DNA of 6,906 nucleotides. It comes from Dehalococcoidia bacterium. Lineage in GTDB: Bacteria > Chloroflexota > Dehalococcoidia > UBA2979. The notes below the pieces were generated by a model, which saw only the letters and a program-made list of their open reading frames with translations, did not search any database and was not told the origin of the DNA. The position numbers and the translations under genes were made by a program. The DNA lies in contig SCTU01000002.1 of the NCBI GenBank assembly GCA_004297315.1, positions 1 to 6,906 of the forward strand, written 5' to 3'. Shown one piece after another: positions 1 through 4,268 of the stretch (within the stretch, counting starts at the first letter, position 1; each line of letters opens with the position of its first letter).

Positions 1-575
1 ATCACCGGCTTGATCTGGAGCAGCGAGCCGAAGAACTCCTGCCCCCGCGACATCCGGCCGCCCCGCCGCAGGTATTCGAGTGTTTCGAGCGTGAAGAAGA
101 TCTGGGTGCGCCGTGCGGTGTCGAGGGCGACCGCAGCCGCCTGCTCGACCGTAGCGCCCTGCTGTACGGCGCGCGCCGCCTCCAGCACGCAGACGCCGAG
201 CGCGAGCGAGACCTGGAGCGTGTCGACGTGGGTGACGGGCAAGCCAGCGCCGCCCTGCTTGGCGGACTCGAGGGTGGCGCTCAGTTTCCCCGAGAGGTGG
301 ACCGAGAGGATCTGCGTCGCGCCCTCGGCGACCAGGCGCTCGTAGACGCCGCGGAACACCCCCGGGCCGGGCGCGGCGGTGGCGGGCAGCGCCTTCTCTC
401 GCCCGAGGCGGCGGAAGAACTGCTCCGCAGTGATGTCGACGCCGTCGCGCAGTTCTTCCTCGCCGAACAGGACGGTGAGCGGCACCACGGTGATGCCGAA
501 GGCTTGAATGGCCTCCGAGGGCAGGTCACAGGTCGAGTCGGTGACGATGCGGATGCCCGAGGTGTGATTGGTCAT
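1..575 (-). CDS. DegV family fatty-acid-binding protein (FakB-like), 3' end cut off by window
   Basis: Only the first 191 residues are present; the gene runs off the left edge (DegV proteins are usually about 280 aa). Seen: an N-terminal VTDSTCDLP (residues 11-19), the typical opening of DegV proteins, T66 in PATAAP, a SGKLSATLESA segment (95-105), and LEYLRRGGRM (166-175) followed by FGSLLQIKP. These are the family landmarks around the acyl-chain tunnel and carboxylate-binding site. Known of the family: DegV/FakB proteins bind a free fatty acid and present it to the kinase FakA, giving acyl-phosphate. The start ATG (573-575 on the minus strand) lies 9 nt after the stop of the FakA-like gene, with no good Shine-Dalgarno in between, so translation is probably coupled to it. 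The neighbour makes the FakB role likely, but the lipid ligand cannot be read from sequence. Confidence 0.93.
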   Translation of the reverse strand, partial: MTNHTSGIRIVTDSTCDLPSEAIQAFGITVVPLTVLFGEEELRDGVDITAEQFFRRLGREKALPATAAPGPGVFRGVYERLVAEGATQILSVHLSGKLSATLESAKQGGAGLPVTHVDTLQVSLALGVCVLEAARAVQQGATVEQAAAVALDTARRTQIFFTLETLEYLRRGGRMSRGQEFFGSLLQIKPV

Positions 576-584
576 GGCCGGAGG

Positions 585-2210
585 CTACTCGACCCCCACG
601 AGATACGGGTAGTAGGGCTGCCCGCCATCCAGGACCTGGACCTCGAGCCGTGGGTGTTGCCCGGCGATCAGGGACGGCAGGCGCTCCGCGGCGCCGGGCG
701 GGGCGTCCTGGCCGAGGTAGATCGTCGCGATCTCGGCGCCTCCTTCGACGGCGACGCCGATGCCGGCGAGCAATGCTTCATCGAGCGTGGCGCGGGCCGC
801 GACGAGGTGCCCGTCGACGAGGGCAATCGCTTCGCCTGCCTGGACAGCGACCCCATCGACACTCGCCGTCCGGACCGCTCGAGAGACCTCAACCGCGCGG
901 ACCCCGGCCATGACCTCGACCATCGCGGCCGCGATCTCGGCCACGTCGCCCTCCTCGCGGTATTCGAGTGCCGCGGACAGCCCGCAGGCGGGAGAGCGGC
1001 TGGGGACGACGATGAGGAAGCCCGCGGAGGCGGCCGCGGCCTGCTCGGCCGTCATCAATGCGTCGTTGTCGTTCGGCAGGACGATCGCGTGGTCGCGACC
1101 GGCGCGGCGCGCGGCTTCCAGAATGTCGCCGGCGCTGACCTTCCCGCGCGCCGCGCCCATCAGGACGCGCCGCGCGCCCAGGTCGCGGAAGGCGGCGGCG
1201 ATACCGCGCCCTGGCGCGACTGCCACCAGGCCGATCGAGGGGAGCGACGCCGGGTCGGGACCATCGTCTTCCCGCTCCTCCATCCAAGCCTCGTGCTGCA
1301 CCTGCATGTCCTCGGCCTTGCGCGCTGCGAGCGTGCCGTGGCGCTCGCCGACCGCGAAAGCGTCTCCCGGCGTGGCGACGTGGACGTGCACCCGGAGCAG
1401 CGAGGCGTCGCCCACGACGAGGATCGACGAGCCGCCGGCAGCCGTCAGTTCGCCTTCGATGGTCGCGCGGTCGAGCCCGTTGCCCGAGATGACGAACTCG
1501 GTGCAGAAGCCGTGGCCCTCGTGTTCGACGGCCCCCGCGCGCACCTCGGCGCTTCCAGTCACGAACGGTTCAGGCGGGAGCGGGTGGTCGAGAATGCCGC
1601 AGACGATCCCCTGGAGGATCACCGCGACACCCATCCCTCCGGAATCGACCACGCCGGCCTCGCGCAGCCGGGGCAGGAGGTCCGGCGTCCGCTTCACCGA
1701 AGCGAACGCCTCGGTCAGTGTGATGTAGAGGAACGCCTCGGGGCCCTCACTGGCGGCGACCGTGCCGGCAGCGCTTGCCTCGCGGAGCACGGTGATCATC
1801 GTGCCCTCGACCGGCTTGGTGACGGCGGCGTACGCCGCGGCGGACGCGCCCTCCAGGCAGCGGGCAAACCCGGCGGCATCGAGGACTGAGGCCCCGCCGG
1901 CGGCGTCCGCGAGGCCGCGCAACATCTGGGAGAGGATGACGCCCGAATTCCCGCGCGCCCCCATGAGCGCCCCTCGGGCAACATCTTGGAGGTAGGTGCC
2001 GGCCTCCGTGCCATCACCCTCTGCGCCACCCTTCAAGGCGGCACGCCAGGTCAGCAGCATGTTCGTGCCGGTGTCGCCGTCGGGGACGGGGTAGACGTTG
2101 ATGGCGTTGATGCCGTCGCGGTTCCGCGCCAGCCATTGCTCGGCGACCTCGAAGGCACGGCGGAGCGCGTTTCCGTCCAGGTGGAGGGCGGAGTCGGCTA
2201 TGTCGGCCAC
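585..2210 (-). CDS. fakA: DAK2-domain fatty-acid kinase, FakA/YloV-like
   Basis: A 541-aa protein, close to the usual 540-560 aa of FakA/YloV. The N-terminal DAK2 kinase domain (about 1-205) carries NVYPVPDGDTGTNM (38-51), whose aspartates D44 and D46 bind Mg-ATP, then GARGNSG (84-90) and VDSGGMG (188-194). The middle region has C236 and the pair H275-x-H277, matching the Cys/His-x-His zinc-site pattern reported for Staphylococcus aureus FakA. A C-terminal DegV-like region ends with PYYPYLVGVE. The enzyme would phosphorylate fatty acids held by the DegV-type partner encoded 9 nt downstream. I chose GTG at 2208-2210 because GAGGA (2219-2223) sits 8 nt upstream and the resulting N-terminus fits the family. 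Longer in-frame starts up to 2717 would run through rpmB antisense and are rejected. A 7-bp hairpin (2235-2253) lies just upstream of the Shine-Dalgarno. Confidence 0.95.
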   Translation of the reverse strand: MADIADSALHLDGNALRRAFEVAEQWLARNRDGINAINVYPVPDGDTGTNMLLTWRAALKGGAEGDGTEAGTYLQDVARGALMGARGNSGVILSQMLRGLADAAGGASVLDAAGFARCLEGASAAAYAAVTKPVEGTMITVLREASAAGTVAASEGPEAFLYITLTEAFASVKRTPDLLPRLREAGVVDSGGMGVAVILQGIVCGILDHPLPPEPFVTGSAEVRAGAVEHEGHGFCTEFVISGNGLDRATIEGELTAAGGSSILVVGDASLLRVHVHVATPGDAFAVGERHGTLAARKAEDMQVQHEAWMEEREDDGPDPASLPSIGLVAVAPGRGIAAAFRDLGARRVLMGAARGKVSAGDILEAARRAGRDHAIVLPNDNDALMTAEQAAAASAGFLIVVPSRSPACGLSAALEYREEGDVAEIAAAMVEVMAGVRAVEVSRAVRTASVDGVAVQAGEAIALVDGHLVAARATLDEALLAGIGVAVEGGAEIATIYLGQDAPPGAAERLPSLIAGQHPRLEVQVLDGGQPYYPYLVGVE

Positions 2211-2218
2211 GATGGCGG

Positions 2219-2223
2219 TCCTC
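2219..2223 (-). promoter_or_regulatory. Shine-Dalgarno GAGGA of the FakA-like gene
   Basis: GAGGA on the minus strand, 8 nt before a GTG. It decides the start: no ATG lies near the family-consistent N-terminus, and the open frame continues upstream for about 170 more codons without homology to FakA. Confidence 0.7.
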
Positions 2224-2234
2224 GCTCGGTCCGA

Positions 2235-2253
2235 GGCCCCGGAAAGCGGGGCC
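2235..2253 (-). other. Perfect 7-bp hairpin in the FakA-like gene leader
   Basis: On the minus strand GGCCCCG and CGGGGCC flank a 5-nt CTTTC loop. The hairpin ends 12 nt before the GAGGA Shine-Dalgarno of the FakA-like gene. There is no U-tract, so it is not a terminator. It could affect mRNA stability or translation, or be chance in GC-rich DNA. The rest of the 159-nt space between the divergent FakA-like and rpmB genes has no promoter I can call firmly in either direction; TGTAAT at 2354-2359 is a weak -10 candidate for rpmB, which would give a nearly leaderless mRNA. Confidence 0.4.
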
Positions 2254-2369
2254 AGATTCGGCTGGACGGTACAACGCCGCCGCTGGTACGGTGTCCGGAC
2301 GGGTTGCGGCCAGGTCTTGTCGCCGCACGCACCCTTCCCCGAATCCGCGACAGTGTAATGGGAATCGCT

Positions 2370-2603
2370 ATGGCCGCTGGCAAGTGTGAGATCTGCGCGA
2401 AGGCCGTCATCTTCGGCCGCCACATCCGCTACAAGCACGGCGGCAACTGGGAGCGCAAGGCGCAGAAGAAGAACCGCACCTTTGCCCCGAACGTCCACTC
2501 CAAGCGGATGTTTGTCGAGGGCAAGTGGCAGCGCGTGAACGTCTGCGCCGGTTGCCTCCGCACGGAGGCAAAGCACCAGCAGGCGGCTGGGGTAGCCTTC
2601 TAG
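2370..2603 (+). CDS. rpmB: 50S ribosomal protein L28
   Basis: A 77-aa protein within the normal L28 size range. It opens with MAAGKCEICAK, the usual L28 start, and continues through GRHIRYKHGGNW and the basic RTFAPNVHSKR stretch typical of the family. Two CxxC pairs are present (C6/C9 and C59/C62), so this is the zinc-binding C+ form of L28. L28 is a structural protein of the large ribosomal subunit near the E site. I chose ATG 2370 over an in-frame ATG at 2358, which would add MGIA and has no Shine-Dalgarno. The upstream Shine-Dalgarno for 2370 is also weak (GGGA). The gene is divergent from the FakA-like gene and monocistronic, since a strong terminator follows 28 nt after its stop. Confidence 0.97.
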   Translation: MAAGKCEICAKAVIFGRHIRYKHGGNWERKAQKKNRTFAPNVHSKRMFVEGKWQRVNVCAGCLRTEAKHQQAAGVAF

Positions 2604-2631
2604 TCTCGTTCTCAATCGTAGGTTGGCCGTG

Positions 2632-2661
2632 AATCGCCCCGCGAAAGCGGGGCGATTTGTT
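2632..2661 (+). terminator. Rho-independent terminator of rpmB
   Basis: Perfect 11-bp stem: AATCGCCCCGC (2632-2642) pairs with GCGGGGCGATT (2647-2657) around a GAAA tetraloop, followed by the short T-rich tail TTGTT. It starts 28 nt after the rpmB stop and insulates it from the secretion cassette. Confidence 0.92.
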
Positions 2662-2670
2662 CCCCTCGTC

Positions 2671-2688
2671 GGGCCGGGTCGGGTCGGG
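2671..2688 (+). other. Putative G-quadruplex motif
   Basis: Four GGG runs separated by exactly two bases each (loops CC, TC, TC), a G3N2 pattern on the plus strand. It lies between the rpmB terminator and the promoter of copy A. The same bases could instead form a GGGCC/GGCCC stem. Confidence 0.45.
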
Positions 2689-2784
2689 CCCCGCGGACCA
2701 TCGGTCGTCAGGATCACAGTTCCCGTGACGGACGCTCATGGTTCTGCTGATAGTTGAACACTATTTCGATATCTGGGCACTGGA

Positions 2785-2790
2785 TATAAT
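2785..2790 (+). promoter_or_regulatory. Promoter -10 box (TATAAT) for secreted protein copy A
   Basis: A perfect TATAAT in a locally AT-rich stretch of otherwise GC-rich DNA, 37 nt before the copy A start codon. No clear -35 sits at 16-18 nt spacing (ATTTCG at 2763-2768 is poor); TTGAAC at 2754-2759 is too far. A short imperfect dyad (ATATC 2769-2773 with GATAT 2783-2787) overlaps the box and could be an operator. Predicted transcript start is near 2796-2798. Confidence 0.65.
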
Positions 2791-2796
2791 CCACCG

Positions 2797-2811
2797 CGCA
2801 GGAACCCTGCG
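2797..2811 (+). promoter_or_regulatory. 5'-terminal stem-loop of the copy A mRNA
   Basis: CGCAGG and CCTGCG form a perfect 6-bp stem with an AAC loop. It falls at the predicted 5' end of the transcript and directly abuts the Shine-Dalgarno region AAGGA (2813-2817), which has a rather long 10-nt spacer to ATG 2828. A stem-loop at the very 5' end is a known way to protect an abundant mRNA from decay; that role here is inferred. Confidence 0.45.
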
Positions 2812-2827
2812 GAAGGACGGAATCAGG

Positions 2828-3247
2828 ATGGCGGCAGCAAGGCACAACGTCTCATCCACTCGGGGCGTATTCGCGAGCACAGTCGGAAAGATCGTCGTGG
2901 TGGGCGCCCTGGTGGGTGGGTCGATCTGGGCACTGCCGGCGATCTTCGCGGCGGCAAACACCGTCGGCAGCAGCGCCGTCGGTGAGGGCACGGGCACGGT
3001 GTCCGGGTACACGGCAAGCGCCGTCCACTACACCCTCAACGGCTCGACCCAGGGCAACATCGACGCGGTGAGTTTCACCGTGAACTCAGCGCCGCCGGCC
3101 GGGTCGACCATGAAGGTGAAGCTCGTCTCGAGCGGAAGTGACTGGTACACGTGCACCAACGTCACCACCGTCGTCAGCTGCGACACCACCAGTCCACAGG
3201 CGACCGCGGCCTCCGCGAACGAACTGCGGGTGATGATCGCCGACTAG
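2828..3247 (+). CDS. Small secreted surface protein, copy A (possible TasA-like substrate of the SipW-type peptidase)
   Basis: A 139-aa protein I cannot assign to a named family. Seen: a basic N-terminus, one hydrophobic segment (about 19-41), then A-A-A-N-T-V-G-S-S (41-49), where signal-peptide cleavage is likely. The mature part (about 44-139) is rich in Thr, Ser, Val and Gly with alternating hydrophobics, as in a beta-sandwich, and has two cysteines (C109, C118) that could form a disulphide. The signal segment ALVGGSIWA resembles that of Bacillus TasA, a SipW-processed matrix protein, but the rest is much shorter than TasA. A paralogue of identical length lies 512 nt downstream, followed by a SipW-type peptidase, which suggests a surface or matrix component cut by that enzyme. 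Start ATG 2828 is preceded by AAGGA and a perfect TATAAT; an upstream in-frame start at 2738 lies before the promoter and is rejected. Confidence 0.85.
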   Translation: MAAARHNVSSTRGVFASTVGKIVVVGALVGGSIWALPAIFAAANTVGSSAVGEGTGTVSGYTASAVHYTLNGSTQGNIDAVSFTVNSAPPAGSTMKVKLVSSGSDWYTCTNVTTVVSCDTTSPQATAASANELRVMIAD

Positions 3248-3283
3248 TTGCCAGCGCGGCGGCGCACCGTAACACGCCGGCAC

Positions 3284-3320
3284 CTGGGCCTCCCTCGGAC
3301 CTGTCCGAGCGGAGGCCCAG
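3284..3320 (+). terminator. Strong hairpin after copy A, probable transcription end or mRNA 3' stabiliser
   Basis: CTGGGCCTCC (3284-3293) pairs with GGAGGCCCAG (3311-3320), and inside it CTCGGAC (3294-3300) pairs with GTCCGAG (3303-3309); C3310 is bulged. That makes a 17-bp stem beginning 36 nt after the copy A stop. No U-tract follows on either strand, so it may be an atypical terminator or a block to 3' exonucleases. Confidence 0.5.
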
Positions 3321-3587
3321 CCCGCGCTACCAGCCCCGCGCGGCACACGCCTTCTCACGACGCCCCGGCATTCCGCCAGCGCCATGCTCGTCCCCTCGAT
3401 GCTTCAGGCGCTTACTCGTCATAGGCGTGTCTGTCGCAGCACGGTCCCGAGTCAATGATCCAATGATGCTTTATCGACGATCCTTGAGGACACGCCCTCG
3501 GCGCGGTTGCGTGGTGCGCCGCACGTCCGGAAGTTGACCAGAACTTTACCGTCCGCGCCGCTGTCGACCGCGATCACTTCTGGCTCG

Positions 3588-3612
3588 GTGATTACCAATT
3601 TGGTAAAATCAC
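3588..3612. promoter_or_regulatory. Operator-like dyad overlapping a putative -10 box
   Basis: The core is a perfect 15-bp palindrome with one central base, TTACCAA-T-TTGGTAA (3592-3606). The flanks GTGATT (3588-3593) and AATCAC (3607-3612) are also complementary, with an AA bulge. TAAAAT at 3604-3609 is a good -10 hexamer, but the -35 position has only TGGCTC. The AT-richness stands out from the surroundings. A repressor binding here would block transcription of copy B and the peptidase operon; the promoter assignment is inferred. Confidence 0.5.
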
Positions 3613-3620
3613 AGTTGATG

Positions 3621-3639
3621 AACCGTTCTTTGAAAGGTT
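3621..3639 (+). repeat. First copy of a 12-bp repeat within a TTT-loop hairpin
   Basis: The 12-mer TCTTTGAAAGGT (3627-3638) recurs exactly at 3739-3750, 112 bp later. Here it sits in an 8-position stem, AACC-G-TTC / GAA-A-GGTT, with one G-A mismatch and a TTT loop. No start codon follows at ribosome-binding distance. Confidence 0.5.
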
Positions 3640-3666
3640 AGGTTTCACGACCTGCGATCCGTGCTC

Positions 3667-3681
3667 TTGGTGGCGCACCAA
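3667..3681 (+). other. Small perfect hairpin in the copy B leader
   Basis: TTGGTG and CACCAA form a 6-bp stem around a GCG loop. It lies between the two copies of the 12-bp repeat and would be the middle element of a structured 5' leader if transcription starts near 3616. Confidence 0.4.
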
Positions 3682-3732
3682 CAGGGAAACGCCCTCCGCA
3701 AGTCGAGAATCAAGTGAAATTCGCGGTAGGCG

Positions 3733-3751
3733 GATCTCTCTTTGAAAGGTC
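3733..3751 (+). promoter_or_regulatory. Second repeat copy: hairpin that would hide the copy B Shine-Dalgarno
   Basis: The repeat TCTTTGAAAGGT (3739-3750) forms the loop-side of a stem closed by GATCT with AGGTC, loop TTT, with one C-A mismatch and one T-G wobble. The 3' arm contains AAAGG (3745-3749), the only Shine-Dalgarno candidate for ATG 3760. Folding would therefore reduce translation of copy B. Confidence 0.45.
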
Positions 3752-3759
3752 AAGCGACC

Positions 3760-4177
3760 ATGACCGCGTCCAAGCACCGGAGTTCGTCGATCAGCTCGAT
3801 GTTCACCGGCACGATTGGAAAGTTCATCGTCCTGAGCGCCCTGGGGGCCGGGGTCGCGTGGGCTGCGCCCGCGATCTTCGCGGCTGCGAACACTGTCGGC
3901 AGCAGCGCCGTCGGTGAGGGTACGGGCACCGTCCGGGTACACCGCCAGCGCGATCGACTACACGCTGAACGGCACCAACCCCAGCAACATTGACGCCGTG
4001 GCCTTCACCCTCAACAGCGCGCCCCCCACGGGTTCGACGATCAAAGTGAAGCTCGTCTCGAGCGGTAGCGACTGGTACACCTGCTCCAACGTTACGACGG
4101 CGGTCACGTGCACCACGACCAGCCCCCAGGCGACCGCCTCATCGGCAAACGAATTGCGGGTTGTTGTCGCTGACTAA
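3760..4177 (+). pseudogene. Small secreted surface protein, copy B, frameshifted by a 2-nt deletion
   Basis: A paralogue of copy A. From ATG 3760 the frame is intact through the signal segment and A-A-A-N-T-V-G-S-S, then shifts at about 3931, where copy A has ACG-GTG-TCC-GGG and this copy has ACC-G-TCC-GGG. The first frame ends at 3993 (77 aa, scrambled tail). The second frame carries the rest of the mature protein to the stop at 4175-4177. Restoring two bases gives exactly 139 aa, the length of copy A. The stretch after the shift differs from copy A at 17 of 81 positions and keeps both cysteines. In the 21 codons before the shift (P37-T57) all six base differences are synonymous, so selection acted on this gene until recently. 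It could be a fresh pseudogene, a sequence error or, less likely, a site of +1 frameshifting. If functional it is another likely substrate of the peptidase encoded 91 nt downstream. Confidence 0.8.
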
Positions 4178-4216
4178 ACGCGGCGGCCGAGGGCGGGCGG
4201 CGACATAATGGTTGAC

Positions 4217-4250
4217 GCCGGTGGGGTGCGGACATCCGTGCCCCACGGGC
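4217..4250 (+). promoter_or_regulatory. Strong hairpin between copy B and the signal peptidase gene
   Basis: GTGGGGTGCGGA (4221-4232) pairs with TCCGTGCCCCAC (4235-4246), using two G-T wobbles. After a G-G mismatch the stem extends by three more pairs (GCC 4217-4219 with GGC 4248-4250). It lies in the 91-nt gap between copy B and the peptidase gene and ends 4 nt before the Shine-Dalgarno AGAAGG (4255-4260). Without a U-tract it is more likely a processing, stability or translation element, or a partial attenuator, than a full terminator. Confidence 0.5.
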
Positions 4251-4268
4251 TGCCAGAAGGTTCCGCGC

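Larger units (their letters stand above)
3248..3759. other. 512-nt intergenic region with hairpins, operator-like dyad and promoter-like signals, no convincing gene
   Basis: Open frames here have no Shine-Dalgarno, no recognisable protein and unnatural Arg/Pro/Ser-rich composition. Contents: a strong hairpin after copy A (3284-3320); an 8-bp inverted repeat GGCGTGTC (3424-3431) / GACACGCC (3489-3496) enclosing a tandem CAATGATC/CAATGATG repeat (3453-3468); TTGACC (3534-3539) without a matching -10; an AT-rich dyad with TAAAAT (3588-3612); and a leader with three small hairpins (3621-3639, 3667-3681, 3733-3751) ahead of copy B. Nothing in it looks like a third degenerate copy of the secreted protein. 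Confidence 0.6.

Noticed and set aside
228..1889. 553-codon open frame on the plus strand
   Set aside because: It is antisense to the FakA-like and DegV genes, both of which show clear family motifs. Long antisense frames are expected at this GC content, and its Gly/Arg/Asp-rich composition looks unnatural.
2211..2717. N-terminal extension of the FakA-like gene to 710 aa
   Set aside because: It would run antisense through rpmB and its terminator, has no family similarity, and GTG 2210 has a good Shine-Dalgarno.
3534..3539. TTGACC as a -35 promoter element
   Set aside because: No -10-like hexamer lies 15-19 nt downstream.
3540..3760. Riboswitch (for example c-di-GMP type) in the copy B leader
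   Set aside because: I looked for known consensus elements and did not find one; only simple hairpins are supported.
3592..3942. Minus-strand open frame across the copy B start region
   Set aside because: Antisense to copy B, no Shine-Dalgarno or recognisable product.
3914..4177. GTG 3914 as an independent start for the second half of copy B
   Set aside because: It would make a protein without a signal peptide, and the upstream frame clearly encodes the missing N-terminus.
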